The position numbers and the translations under genes are program-made. This document shows positions 43,816 through 55,051 of a stretch of DNA of 62,321 nt, piece by piece; the first letter of the stretch is position 1, and the number at the start of each line of letters is the position of its first letter. The notes beneath the pieces are model-generated. The model did no database searches and was not told the DNA's origin. It was given only the letters and a program-made list of their open reading frames with translations. The stretch comes from Planctomycetota bacterium (GTDB lineage Bacteria > Planctomycetota > UBA1135 > UBA2386), in contig JALORC010000048.1 in NCBI GenBank assembly GCA_025459175.1, positions 1 through 62,321 of the forward strand, in the 5' to 3' direction.

Positions 43816-44910
43816 ATGCGCCTGCCGATCGCCCTCGACTACCGACCCGCACTGCTGTCCCGGGCGGGCATCGGTCGCGCCACCCGCGAACTGGCGGCGG
43901 CGCTGGCGCGGCAGCCGGAGCTCGTGGTGCACCTGTATGCGCACAGCCTCGCCCGCGCCGTGGTGCCGACCGCGGTGCCGCCCGATGCGCACCTGCACCG
44001 GCTGCCGCTGCCGGGCCGCGCGGCCGGCCTGCTGCAGCGGCTGGGGCTCGGCGCCGATCGACTCGCCGGTGGCGCTGCAGTGTTCCACTGGACCGACTAC
44101 GTGCAGCCGCCGCTGTCGCGGGCCCGCGCGGTGCTGACCGTGCACGACCTCGCGTTCGTGCGCGAACCGGCGTGGCACGGTGCCGATGCGGCGCCACTGC
44201 GCGAACGCACCGCCAGAGCGATCGCCGCCGCCGCCGCGGTGATCGTGCCGTCGCGCACGACGGCCGCGGATCTGCAGCAGTTCGCACCAACGGCCCGCGC
44301 GGTGCACGTGGTGCCGTTCGGCGCCGATCACGTGCCGACGGCGATCGACACGGCAGCGCTGCCGGTGCCGGTGTCGCGGCCGTACGCGCTGTGCATCGGC
44401 ACGCTCGAACCGCGCAAGAACCACCTCGCACTGCTGGCCGCGTGGCGCCGATTGCCGGCCGGCAGTCCGCGGCTGGTCGTCGTCGGCGGCATCGGTTGGG
44501 AATGCGCGGCGATCGTCGACGAACTGCAGCGCGCGGTCGCCGACGGCCTCGCGCTCTGGCTGCCGCGCGCCGACGATGCGCTGCTGTGGCGCTTGCTCGC
44601 CGCGGCGCAGCTGCTGGTCTACCCGTCGTTGTGGGAGGGCTTCGGCTTCCCGCCGCTCGAAGCGATGCAGCTCGGCGTGCCGGTGGTCGCTCACGACGCG
44701 GCGCCGATGCAAGAACTCGGCGATGGGGCGCTGTCGCTGGTCGACGCGCGCGAGCCGCTGGCGCTGGCGGCGGCGATCGAACGGCTGCTCGGCGATCCGG
44801 TCGCACATGCGGCCGCGAGCGCCGCCGGCCGCACCCGCGCCGCCGCGTTCCGCTGGCGCGACTGCGCGGCCGCGCACGCCGCGATCTATCGCCAGGTGGC
44901 CGCATGCTGA
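43816..44910 (+). CDS. GT4-family glycosyltransferase (1 of 3)
   Basis: 364-residue GT-B enzyme. The N-terminal acceptor half contains SRAGIGRATREL and TVHDLAFVREP; the C-terminal donor half has GTLEPRKNHLALL and the E-x7-E motif WEGFGFPPLEAM. It resembles mannosyl- or galactosyltransferases of cell-surface glycan assembly. First of three tandem GT4 genes; the stop overlaps the next start by seven bases. Confidence 0.87.
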   Translation: MRLPIALDYRPALLSRAGIGRATRELAAALARQPELVVHLYAHSLARAVVPTAVPPDAHLHRLPLPGRAAGLLQRLGLGADRLAGGAAVFHWTDYVQPPLSRARAVLTVHDLAFVREPAWHGADAAPLRERTARAIAAAAAVIVPSRTTAADLQQFAPTARAVHVVPFGADHVPTAIDTAALPVPVSRPYALCIGTLEPRKNHLALLAAWRRLPAGSPRLVVVGGIGWECAAIVDELQRAVADGLALWLPRADDALLWRLLAAAQLLVYPSLWEGFGFPPLEAMQLGVPVVAHDAAPMQELGDGALSLVDAREPLALAAAIERLLGDPVAHAAASAAGRTRAAAFRWRDCAAAHAAIYRQVAAC

Positions 44911-45905
44911 TCGCGTTCGACGGCGCGGGTCTCGCCGGCGGGCCGATCACCGGCGTCGGCCGCGCGTTCCTGACCGGGCTGCAGGCGTATGCCGAGCTCG
45001 GCGGCGCCGAGTGTGTGCTGCTGCTGCCGGCCGGCGTCGAGGCACCGGCGCTGCGCGCAGTGCGCATCGAGCCAGCGCCGCGCGGGGCGTGGGCGCGCCA
45101 ACGCCACCTGCCGCGGTTGTTGCGCGCGTTGCGCGCCTCGCTGCTGCACGGCTCGGTCGCCAGCGTGCCGCTGCGTGCCCCGTGCCCGACCATCGCCACC
45201 GTGCACGACCTGCCGTGGCTGCATCCCGAACTCGGCGAACGCACGTCGTGGTGGCGGACCTTCGCGACCGTGCGCGCGCTGCGCTCGGCGCGAGCGATCG
45301 TGGCGCCATCGACGCGGACCGCGCAGGACACGCAGCAGCTGCTCGGCAGGAAGTCACCGCCGATCCACGTCATCCCGCACGCGACGCCGCTGCCGCTCAC
45401 CGCAGCGCCACACGCACGCCGCGGCCCACTGCTGGTGCTCGGCGACGACCGGCCGCGCAAGAACCGGCTGCGCCTGCAGGCCGCACACGCGCTCGCCCGC
45501 ACGCGCGCGCCCGAGCTGCCGCCGCTCGCGTTCGTAGGCCCGACCGGAGGTGAGCGCGGCACCTACGTCGACGAAGGTCACAAGCACGAACTGCTGCGCA
45601 CCTGCCGCGCGCTGGTGCATGTGTCGCGCTTCGAGGGCTTCGGCCTGCCGGTGCTCGAAGGCCTCGCGCACGGTGCCCCGGTACTGTGTTCGGCGCTGCC
45701 GCCGCACCGGGAGATCGCCGGCGACGCGGCGCTGTTCGTCGACCCCGACGACACCGAGGCGATCGCCGCGGGATTGCTGCGCATCGACGGCGACGAGGCG
45801 CTGCGCGCTCGGCTGCAGCAAGCCGGACCGGCGCGCGCCGCCGCGTTCGCACCGACCGCACTCGCCGCCCGCTGGCGCGCCTTGCACACGACGGTGCTCG
45901 CATGA
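44904..45905 (+). CDS. GT4-family glycosyltransferase (2 of 3)
   Basis: 333 residues, same fold: N-terminal DGAGLAGGPITGVGRAF and TVHDLPWLHPELGERT, donor-site motif FEGFGLPVLEGLAHG (E-x7-E) and DDRPRKNRLRL. Shorter than its neighbours in the linker region. It overlaps both flanking genes (seven bases and four bases), so the three enzymes are made together and probably add consecutive sugars. Confidence 0.85.
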   Translation: MLIAFDGAGLAGGPITGVGRAFLTGLQAYAELGGAECVLLLPAGVEAPALRAVRIEPAPRGAWARQRHLPRLLRALRASLLHGSVASVPLRAPCPTIATVHDLPWLHPELGERTSWWRTFATVRALRSARAIVAPSTRTAQDTQQLLGRKSPPIHVIPHATPLPLTAAPHARRGPLLVLGDDRPRKNRLRLQAAHALARTRAPELPPLAFVGPTGGERGTYVDEGHKHELLRTCRALVHVSRFEGFGLPVLEGLAHGAPVLCSALPPHREIAGDAALFVDPDDTEAIAAGLLRIDGDEALRARLQQAGPARAAAFAPTALAARWRALHTTVLA

Positions 45906-46981
45906 CGTTGCACGCCGTGGTCGCCGGCTGGTTGCTGGGCCCACCATCGGGCGCCAACCGCCGGCTGCTGGCGCTGCTGCAGCACACCGCACCATTGCTC
46001 GTCGCCGGCGAACGCATCACCGTGCTGCACCGCGCCGACCACGTGCCGCCATCGCTGCCCGGCATCGGCTGGCAGCCGATCGCGATCCCCGCCGCACCGA
46101 CCTGGCGCCGCGCGCTGGCCGAACGCCGCCTGCTGCCGGCGGCGCTGCGCGCACTCGGCGCGACCGTGGTCGACCACGGCTTCCTGCCGCTGCCACCGCT
46201 GCCGGTGCCGAGCACGCTGATCGTGCACGACCTGCGCGCGGTGCAGGGGCTCACCGGTTGGCCGCGACCGTTCGCACGCGCGCTGCTGCGCCGTTCGTGT
46301 GCGCGCGCGGCGGCGGTGATCACACCGAGTGCGTGGACCGCGGCACGACTGCGCGAACTGTGCCCGGGGCTGCAGCCGGTGGTGATCCACAACGGGGTCG
46401 AGCTGCCGTCCGGGCCGTTGCCGGATGCCCCCGATACGCTGCCATCACAGGGCTACCTGCTGCACACGGGCCATCTAGAGGCGCGCAAGAACCTCGGCGT
46501 CGTCGTGCAGGCACTCGCGACCCTGCCGGCTGCGAACCGCCCCGAACTGTGGCTCGCCGGTGCCGACGCCGGCGCCGGCCACGCGCTGCAGCGGCAGGCC
46601 GTCGCCGCCGGCGTCGTGCTGCGCCAGCTCGGTGTCGTCGACGATGTGCAACTCGCGCAGCTCTACGCGCACGCGCGCACGGTCGTGATGCCCTCGCACC
46701 ACGAAGGCTTCGGGCTGCCGGCCCTGGAAGCCTTGGCGCACGGCCGCCCGCTGCTGGTTGCGGCCGGCACGGCGTTGCCCGAGGTGTCCGGCGATCTCGC
46801 CACGATTCTGCCGGCCGACGATCCCGCGGCATGGGCGCTCGCGATCGCCGCACCGCCGGCCGATGACACCAGGGCCCGCGCGGCGCGGGTCGCTCGCGCC
46901 GCGACGTTCGACTGGCCGCGTGCAGCCAGGCAATGGCTCACCTTGTGGCGGCAGCTCGACGGAACGCCGATCATCGGCTGA
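45902..46981 (+). CDS. GT4-family glycosyltransferase (3 of 3)
   Basis: 359 residues with LLGPPSGANRRLLALL in the acceptor domain, LIVHDLRAVQG, LHTGHLEARKNLGVVVQAL, and the E-x7-E motif HEGFGLPALEALAHG. The three enzymes share the same framework but differ clearly in the N-terminal half, as expected for different acceptors. No flippase, polymerase or nucleotide-sugar genes lie alongside, so the glycan made is unknown. Confidence 0.87.
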   Translation: MTLHAVVAGWLLGPPSGANRRLLALLQHTAPLLVAGERITVLHRADHVPPSLPGIGWQPIAIPAAPTWRRALAERRLLPAALRALGATVVDHGFLPLPPLPVPSTLIVHDLRAVQGLTGWPRPFARALLRRSCARAAAVITPSAWTAARLRELCPGLQPVVIHNGVELPSGPLPDAPDTLPSQGYLLHTGHLEARKNLGVVVQALATLPAANRPELWLAGADAGAGHALQRQAVAAGVVLRQLGVVDDVQLAQLYAHARTVVMPSHHEGFGLPALEALAHGRPLLVAAGTALPEVSGDLATILPADDPAAWALAIAAPPADDTRARAARVARAATFDWPRAARQWLTLWRQLDGTPIIG

Positions 46982-47030
46982 CCTCGCCACCGACCCCGAC
47001 CGCGGCGAGTCGATCCAACCGACCACGGCG

Positions 47031-47603
47031 ATGAATCCACTGCACACCCAACCACCGTCCGCGGTCCTGCTCGACGACTTCGTCTGTGTTCGGCCGTGGC
47101 GCCCTGATGACGCCGAGGCCCTGCACCGGGTCGCCGAGGAATCGCTGCGAACGGTGTCGCCGTGGATCTCGTGGCTCGACCCGATCCGATCGCTGGCCGA
47201 CAGCCAGCGCTGGATCGCCGACAGCGGCGAACTCTGGAGCGCAGCCTCCCAATACCGGTTCGGGATCTTCGACGCCGAGGATCCGCACCATCTGCTGGGT
47301 GGCATCGGCCTCAATCACCTGAACCCGACCCACCGGATCGCCAACCTCGGCTACTGGGTGCGCACCAGCACCGTCGGTCGCGGCATCGCCACTCGTGCCA
47401 GCCTGCTGGTGGCACGGTTCGGACTGACCGAGCTCGGCCTCGGTCGCATCGAGATCATCACCGCCACCGACAACGCCGCGAGCCATCGCGTCGCCGAGAA
47501 GGTCGGCGCGGTGTTCGAGGGCGTCCAGCGCAACCGGCTCCGCATGCACGGGGCATGGATCCCGGCTCGGATGTATTCGCTGGTGCCCGAGGACCTCCGG
47601 TAG
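47031..47603 (+). CDS. RimJ/RimL-type GNAT acetyltransferase
   Basis: 190 residues. N-terminal VCVRPWRPDDAEALHRVAEES, substrate-loop GLNHLNPTHRIANLGYWVR, acetyl-CoA pocket TVGRGIATRASLLVARFG, and C-terminal NAASHRVAEKVGAVFEGV match ribosomal-protein N-acetyltransferase relatives that act on N-termini or small amines. 49 bases after the last glycosyltransferase, so it may share that transcript. It ends nine bases from the convergent FHA gene. Confidence 0.85.
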   Translation: MNPLHTQPPSAVLLDDFVCVRPWRPDDAEALHRVAEESLRTVSPWISWLDPIRSLADSQRWIADSGELWSAASQYRFGIFDAEDPHHLLGGIGLNHLNPTHRIANLGYWVRTSTVGRGIATRASLLVARFGLTELGLGRIEIITATDNAASHRVAEKVGAVFEGVQRNRLRMHGAWIPARMYSLVPEDLR

Positions 47604-47612
47604 CCGGAGCGC

Positions 47613-48479
47613 TCAACCAACCAGGCGCATCGTCAGCCAGATCAGGCCTGCCGCGAGCGCCACCGCGCCGAGCCAGACCAGCCAACGCGTGCCACCGCCG
47701 ATCTGACCGACGTCGTCACCGAGCACCCCACCTTGCCCACTGGCCTGCTTCGAGTACTGCAGGATGCGACCGGCAGTCGGCGCCGCGGCAACCGGTGCGG
47801 GTCCCTTCGGCTTGTTGGCCGCGGCCGGCGTCGGTGCCGGCCGACGGACCTCGACCACTTCGTCGGCGAACTCGACCACCGAGGGATTCATGGTCGGCTT
47901 CGGCGGCGGCGGCGGCGAGATCTCGGTCGGCGCCGGCGCCGGATCCGGGCGCCGGGCCGGATGTTCCTTGATCACGATCGGCGGCCGCGGCGGCGGTTCG
48001 GCGGGAGCCTTCGGCGCCGGCGTCGACGGGGCCAGCATCGCGTCGCCGAGCAGATCGTCATCGTCGTCGAGGATCACCGAACGCGGCGGCGCGGCGGGTG
48101 GCTGCACGGGGGGCTCGGCTGACGGCGCGGCTGGCGCCGGCGGCCGGGGCGCCTTGGCGACCACCGGGGCACTCGGCGCGCTCGGCCGCGCGGCGCCGGG
48201 CGGCGTGCCTTCGCGATAGACCAGCTCGGTCTTGCCGATCTTGACCCGATCGCCGTCGCGCAGCACACGCCGCGTCACCGGCTTCTCGTTCAGCAGCGTA
48301 CCGTTGCTGCTCTCCAGGTCCTCGACCTCGACCACGCCGGCATCGACGACCAGCCGCGCATGGCGGCGCGAAGCCTTGGTGTCGTCGATGACCAGATCGC
48401 AGCCGGCGACCCGACCGATCACGAAGCCGTCGTGCACCGGACGGGTCGAGCCGTCCGCCAACAACAGGTAACCACTCAC
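47613..48479 (-). CDS. FHA-domain protein with C-terminal membrane anchor
   Basis: 288 residues. An N-terminal FHA domain (about 18-85) has the phosphothreonine-binding residues: Gly22-Arg23, Ser38-Arg39-His40 and Asn59-Gly60. A long Pro/Ala-rich linker (about 95-245) follows, and a single C-terminal membrane helix (about 265-284) tethers the domain to the cytoplasmic face. It should dock phosphothreonine proteins at the membrane. No Ser/Thr kinase of the Hanks type is seen in the window. GTG start with a GGAG site about 13 bases upstream. Confidence 0.8.
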   Translation of the reverse strand: MSGYLLLADGSTRPVHDGFVIGRVAGCDLVIDDTKASRRHARLVVDAGVVEVEDLESSNGTLLNEKPVTRRVLRDGDRVKIGKTELVYREGTPPGAARPSAPSAPVVAKAPRPPAPAAPSAEPPVQPPAAPPRSVILDDDDDLLGDAMLAPSTPAPKAPAEPPPRPPIVIKEHPARRPDPAPAPTEISPPPPPKPTMNPSVVEFADEVVEVRRPAPTPAAANKPKGPAPVAAAPTAGRILQYSKQASGQGGVLGDDVGQIGGGTRWLVWLGAVALAAGLIWLTMRLVG

Positions 48480-48546
48480 GAGTCGCTGAGCTCTCCTTGG
48501 CGCTGGGCAGGAAACCGCATCGGCGCAGGTATACCATCGCGGCGGC

Positions 48547-49398
48547 ATGGCCACCGCCATCTCGGCTCGGCAACTCGCGGTGACGTTCCCCGGCCGCGGT
48601 CGACAAGCACCGGTGCAGGCGCTGCACCCGCTCGACCTCGAACTCGATCGCGGCCGCATCATCGGCCTGCTCGGCCCGAACGGCTCGGGCAAGACGACGC
48701 TGCTGCGGGTGCTGGCCGGACTGCAGGCCCCCACCGCCGGCACCGTCGCTGTGCTCGGGGCCCGGCCCGGTGCGAAGACCCTGCGCGCCCAGGTCGCGTT
48801 CCAACCCGAAGGCGCGCTGCCGCTCGGCGCACTGTCGGCGCGTGAGTTCCTGGCCTACGTCGGCGCCTGCCTCGGCCTGCCCAACCGCGAGTCCGATGCG
48901 CGGGCCGAACGTTGGCTGCAGCGGCTCGAGCTGCACACCACCGGTCGGCGCCAGCTGCGCACGTTCAGCACCGGCATGCAGAAGCGGCTCAACCTGTGCG
49001 CCGCGTTGCTCGGCGACCCGGAACTGTTGCTGCTAGACGAGCCGACCAACGGCCTCGATCCGTTCGGCAGCGAGCTGGTGATGCAGATCCTGCTCGAGGC
49101 GAAGGCGCGCGGCTGCACCGTGCTGATGGCGTCGCACCAGCTGCTCGAGGTCGAGGCGATCAGCGACGAAGTGCTGATCCTCTGCAACGGCGCGCTGCTG
49201 CGCCGCGGCAGCCTCGACGAACTGCTCGGCAGCGACGCGCACGCGCTGGTGGTGCGTGGTCTCGATGCCGGCGGGCTCGCGGCGCTGGCCGCCGAGGCGC
49301 GCGCGCGCGGCGGGGAAGTGCTGCGCACGGAGCGACCGCGCGAACACCTGTTCGCGCTGTTCCGGCAATTGGCACAGCAGCCCCGGGAGCGGGCGTGA
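48547..49398 (+). CDS. ABC transporter ATP-binding protein
   Basis: 283 residues with a complete nucleotide-binding domain: Walker A GPNGSGKTT (Lys49), signature FSTGMQKR, Walker B LLLLDEPTNGLDP, and H-loop MASHQ. The sequence and partner resemble the NodI/Gld/CcmA-type export group. Its GTGA overlap with the next gene marks a single operon with its permease. This intact ATPase is a useful contrast with the degenerate one at 3979-5694. Confidence 0.9.
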   Translation: MATAISARQLAVTFPGRGRQAPVQALHPLDLELDRGRIIGLLGPNGSGKTTLLRVLAGLQAPTAGTVAVLGARPGAKTLRAQVAFQPEGALPLGALSAREFLAYVGACLGLPNRESDARAERWLQRLELHTTGRRQLRTFSTGMQKRLNLCAALLGDPELLLLDEPTNGLDPFGSELVMQILLEAKARGCTVLMASHQLLEVEAISDEVLILCNGALLRRGSLDELLGSDAHALVVRGLDAGGLAALAAEARARGGEVLRTERPREHLFALFRQLAQQPRERA

Positions 49399-50435
49399 CG
49401 GTGCCGTTCGGCGCCCGCGGACCGTTCGGCCTCGTGCTGCGCCGCGCGCTGGTGGTGGCGACCCTGCCAACCGCCGCCGCGACCGGGCTCGCGCTGCTGC
49501 TGCCGCTGCTGTTCGCGGCCGAAGGGGCGGCGGCCGTCGACGGCGCCGGCGCCGCCGCCTCGGGCTGGCTGTCGCTGCCGCTGCTGGTGGCGGCGCTCGC
49601 GACGGCGCTGACGGCGGTCGGGTTCTGGCCGCGGTTCGCCCGCGATCGTCCGGGCGCGGACTGGGTGCGACATCACCAGCCGGGCCGGCTCGGCGGCAAC
49701 GGCGCGGCGTTGCTCGGGGCCCTGGCCGCGCAGTGGCTGCTGTCGCTGCCGCTGTTGCTGGTGCTGCCGGGGTGGCTCGGGGCGCCGGCGCAGGCGCACG
49801 CGCACGTGAACCTCGCCGCACCGGCACCCGCGCTGCTGGACGCCGACCGCGCCCCGCTGCGGCTGTCGCCGCCACCGGACCGGCGCTGGGACCGACTGCT
49901 GCTGCGGCCGCTGGCCGGCATGCCGCGCGGCCCGCTGCAGCCGACCCAGGTCGCCGTGCTCGTCGACGGCCACGAACGCCCCGATCGCACGGCGTTCACC
50001 GAGTCGCGGCAGCTCGCCGCGGTGCCGCTGCCGGACCAGCCGATCGCAGCCCTCGAACTGCGGTGCCTCGGCGGCACCGTGCCGCTGTTCTTCGGCCCCG
50101 ACAGCCTGGTGCTGGTCGAGCGAGAACCCCGCCCCCGCTGGTGGAACAGCCTGTGGCTGGCGCTGGTGGCGCTGCTACCGAGCTTCGTCGGCCTGTCGCT
50201 GGCAGTGCTGGTCGGCACGGCGGCAGCACTGCCGACCGTGCTGACCCTGGTCGCCAGCACCGTGTTCCTGCTGACGCTGGGCGATGTCGGCCCGTTCGGT
50301 CCGGCGGTGCGCATGCTGCTGCGCGGCCAGTGGCTGCCGGCGGGCGCGGTTTTCCCCATGTGCGCGCCGCTGCTCGCGGTAGGCTCGCTGGCCATGGCCG
50401 CCGTGCTGGTGCTGCGCCCGAGGTGGATGCGATGA
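49395..50435 (+). CDS. ABC transporter permease-like membrane protein
   Basis: 346 residues with about six or seven hydrophobic segments, three in the first 130 residues and the rest after 240. A soluble stretch with beta character (about 135-235, RWDRLLLRPLAGMPRG to LECLGGTVPLFFG-like text) lies between. It starts at the GTG that overlaps the ATPase stop and ends in an ATGA overlap with the next gene. No conserved permease family motif is evident, so the call rests on topology and position. Confidence 0.65.
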   Translation: MTVPFGARGPFGLVLRRALVVATLPTAAATGLALLLPLLFAAEGAAAVDGAGAAASGWLSLPLLVAALATALTAVGFWPRFARDRPGADWVRHHQPGRLGGNGAALLGALAAQWLLSLPLLLVLPGWLGAPAQAHAHVNLAAPAPALLDADRAPLRLSPPPDRRWDRLLLRPLAGMPRGPLQPTQVAVLVDGHERPDRTAFTESRQLAAVPLPDQPIAALELRCLGGTVPLFFGPDSLVLVEREPRPRWWNSLWLALVALLPSFVGLSLAVLVGTAAALPTVLTLVASTVFLLTLGDVGPFGPAVRMLLRGQWLPAGAVFPMCAPLLAVGSLAMAAVLVLRPRWMR

Positions 50436-51202
50436 TCGGGAACGGTGCGCTCGGCTGGTGCACGCTGGGGCTGCTCGCGGCGGCGGCGGCGCTGGTGCCA
50501 CCGACTCCCGCGGCGCTGGCCGAGTTCGGCGCCTGGGCCGCGCGGCCGGCGGCGCTGCCGTTCGCGTGGCATGCGCTCGGGGATGCCGAACGCCGCGGCG
50601 ATGCCGCCGAGGTGTTCGCGCGCGCCCAGCAGATTCTCAGGCTGCTGCCGCGCTGGGCCGACGGCCAGGCGGCGTTCGCCTACCGCTACGCGCTGGCAGC
50701 CAGCGGCACCGTCGATCCGCCGGACGCGGCGCTGCGCCGGCTCGATGCGGCGCTGGCCTGGCTCGAAGCCGCCCGCGCCACTGCCGGCCGCCGCGAACCG
50801 GACCTGCTGCAGGCGATGGCGTTCCTGCCCGAAGTGGCGGTGCGCCAGCAGCCCGGCCTCGAAGCGTTGCTGGCCCCGCGCGGTGGCGCCGCCGGCATGG
50901 CCGACGCGTGCTACGCCGAGCTCGAGCGCCGCTTCCCGAGCGCGGCCCGCCGCGAACAGCGCCTCTACTTCGCGCCGGTGCTGGCGGCCAGCCTGCTCGG
51001 CGCCGGCGACCTGCCGCGCGCGCGCAGCGTGCTGCTGGCCGCCATCGAACGGGCCGCCGCGGCCCGCGACCAGACGCTGGCGGCGCCGTTCCGCGATCGG
51101 CTTGGCGAGGTCTTGCGCCGGCTCGACGGCGATCGCGCTCTCGATCTCGCCGCGGTGCGCGCAGACGCGCGCATGGCCCCGCTGTTGCCCCATCTCCGCT
51201 GA
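50432..51202 (+). CDS. Helical-repeat-like protein of the ABC operon, unknown
   Basis: 256 residues. An N-terminal hydrophobic segment (about 8-22) may be a signal or anchor. The rest is Ala/Leu/Arg-rich helices with a TPR-like look (ALGDAERRGDAAEVFARAQQ, then paired helices to the end). Overlaps the permease by four bases. Probably an assembly or periplasmic partner of the transporter; function not recognised. Confidence 0.55.
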   Translation: MIGNGALGWCTLGLLAAAAALVPPTPAALAEFGAWAARPAALPFAWHALGDAERRGDAAEVFARAQQILRLLPRWADGQAAFAYRYALAASGTVDPPDAALRRLDAALAWLEAARATAGRREPDLLQAMAFLPEVAVRQQPGLEALLAPRGGAAGMADACYAELERRFPSAARREQRLYFAPVLAASLLGAGDLPRARSVLLAAIERAAAARDQTLAAPFRDRLGEVLRRLDGDRALDLAAVRADARMAPLLPHLR

Positions 51203-51211
51203 CCTCGCCGC

Positions 51212-52042
51212 ATGTTCGAGCAGCTCGTACAGACCATCGAGTGCTACCCGTACCTGGGGGTGGCGATCGTGTTCTTGCTGTGCGGCCTGGGGCTGCCGCT
51301 GCCCGAGGAGATCGTGCTGCTGGCGGCGGGCTACCTGTGCGCGAAGCTGCAGCTGACGCTGCCGCTGATGATGGCCTGGTGCGCCGGTGCGATCCTGCTC
51401 GGCGACCTGATCCCGTATCTGCTCGGACGCGTGTTCGGCGTGCGGCTGCTGCGGCTGCGCTGGCTGCGCCACGTGATCACCAAACAGCGGCTGGCGAGCT
51501 TCGACCGCTGGTTCCGGCGCCGCGGCGACTGGGTGATCCTGATCGCGCGGTTCATCCCCGGCATCCGCGTGGTCGCGTTCTTCACCGGCGGCACGATGAA
51601 GATGGGCTGGCGCCGGTTCCTGCTGCTCGACGGGCTCGGCATCGCCCTGATCGTGCCGCTGCTGACCTGGCTCGGCTGCCGCAGCGCGAACTTCATCGAC
51701 CGCATGATCGCGACCGTGCAGAAGGTCGAGCGCGGCATCCTGTGGGGCGCGCTCGGCGCGGCGGCGCTGGGCGGGCTCTGGTACTGGCTGTGGCGGCGCC
51801 AGCAGCGCCGCAACCGGCGCTCGGGCCTGACCGAGACCTACGTGCAGCCGCGCAAGGTCGAACCGGCAGAACCGCCAGCCGAACCACGGGTCGAACCGCC
51901 GGCCAGCGCCGCACCGCCGACCGCCACCGCACCGGCGCCTGCGCCCGAGCCAGCGCCGTTGCCACCGGTCGCAGGCGACCAACCGCCGGTGGCGCCACCG
52001 CCGCCGCCGCCGACCGGCCCTGACCACCGCCCCGGGAACTGA
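51212..52042 (+). CDS. DedA-family membrane protein with Pro-rich tail
   Basis: 276 residues. The first about 200 are a DedA protein: an early LCGLGLPLPEEIVLLAAGYL, a glycine-rich GDLIPYLLGRVFG segment, and the signature RFIPGIRVVAFFTGGTMKM (read in parts, with an Arg-x5-Arg-like pattern), with about six membrane spans. The family flips or transports undecaprenyl phosphate or phosphatidylethanolamine. About 75 residues of Pro/Ala-rich sequence are added at the C-terminus, which ordinary DedA proteins lack. It is ten bases downstream of the ABC operon. Confidence 0.85.
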   Translation: MFEQLVQTIECYPYLGVAIVFLLCGLGLPLPEEIVLLAAGYLCAKLQLTLPLMMAWCAGAILLGDLIPYLLGRVFGVRLLRLRWLRHVITKQRLASFDRWFRRRGDWVILIARFIPGIRVVAFFTGGTMKMGWRRFLLLDGLGIALIVPLLTWLGCRSANFIDRMIATVQKVERGILWGALGAAALGGLWYWLWRRQQRRNRRSGLTETYVQPRKVEPAEPPAEPRVEPPASAAPPTATAPAPAPEPAPLPPVAGDQPPVAPPPPPPTGPDHRPGN

Positions 52043-52154
52043 ACAGAACCCCGGCTGCGGCTTGGACTCGCGCTTGCCCCCGGGGGCCGGGCGCGGCTAA
52101 CGTGCCGGCCCGATTTCGAGCGCCAGTCCCACTCCCACTGGTGGATCGCCCCAC

Positions 52155-54263
<2,109 letters not shown>

Positions 54264-54304
54264 AGAACGCCGGCCGCGGCAACCCCGCCGGCCCTGCCCC
54301 CTAC

Positions 54305-54341
54305 CGGACCCCGTCGCCATCGCCGATGCCGACGGGGTCCG
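54305..54341 (+). terminator. Hairpin after hppA
   Basis: Perfect 12-bp stem (CGGACCCCGTCG / CGACGGGGTCCG) with a 13-base loop that can pair further, 42 bases after the hppA stop. It has no T-run and separates hppA from rsfS. Confidence 0.6.
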
Positions 54342-54459
54342 CGGCGTTCCGGAGGGATTCCGCACCGGACCGCGGAACAGGGGGTTACGGCCCAGGCCGC
54401 CGCCGCTATCTTCCCTGGACCGTTCCCCACCGGCGTCCCCGACGCCCGAGACCCGAGAG

Positions 54460-54969
54460 TTGAGCCAACCAGCCCACACCAAGTCCTCGCGCCCCCTGCG
54501 CGCTCCCGATGCCGCGACCCGTTCGTTGGCGCTGCAGATCGCGCAACGCCTCGACGAGAAGCAAGCCAAGGACATCCTGGTGCTCGACGTGTCGGGCCCG
54601 CTGGTGATCGCCGACTATTTCATCATCGCCACGGTGCAGAGCACCCGGCAGGGCCAGGCGATGGCGAAGGAACTCGACCTCGAGCACAAGGCCGTGCGCG
54701 GCCATCGCCGCCGCAACACCGGCGGCATGGAGACCGAGGAGAGCAACTGGGTGCTGCTCGACTTCGACGACATCGTCGTGCACCTCTTCCTGCCCGAGGC
54801 GCGCATCTACTACGGGCTCGAGACGCTCTACGCCGACGCGCCGCGCTTGCCGTTCACGCCGGCCGCGCCGCGACCGAGCCAACCCGTCGAGATCCGCCAG
54901 CCGACCGTCGACGGCTTCGGCCTCGAGGGCTTCGGCGCCTTCCAGCCGCGCGAACCCGATCGCAGCTGA
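54460..54969 (+). CDS. rsfS: Ribosomal silencing factor RsfS
   Basis: 169 residues. The core (about 20-130) is the RsfS/Iojap fold: DILVLDVSGPLVIADYFIIAT, then EESNWVLLDFDDIVVHLFLPEARIYY (in parts), the conserved Asp/Trp/Tyr pattern of this family. It binds ribosomal protein L14 and prevents subunit joining when nutrients are scarce. About 45 extra C-terminal residues are Pro/Gly-rich. Start TTG at 54460, 118 bases past the hppA hairpin. Confidence 0.9.
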   Translation: MSQPAHTKSSRPLRAPDAATRSLALQIAQRLDEKQAKDILVLDVSGPLVIADYFIIATVQSTRQGQAMAKELDLEHKAVRGHRRRNTGGMETEESNWVLLDFDDIVVHLFLPEARIYYGLETLYADAPRLPFTPAAPRPSQPVEIRQPTVDGFGLEGFGAFQPREPDRS

Positions 54970-55051
54970 ACCGCGGCGGGACGATGCCGAGCGCAGGTTG
55001 CGAGCCAGCTCGGCCGATGCATGGATCCGCAGCCCGAGGTGGCGAGCAGTC

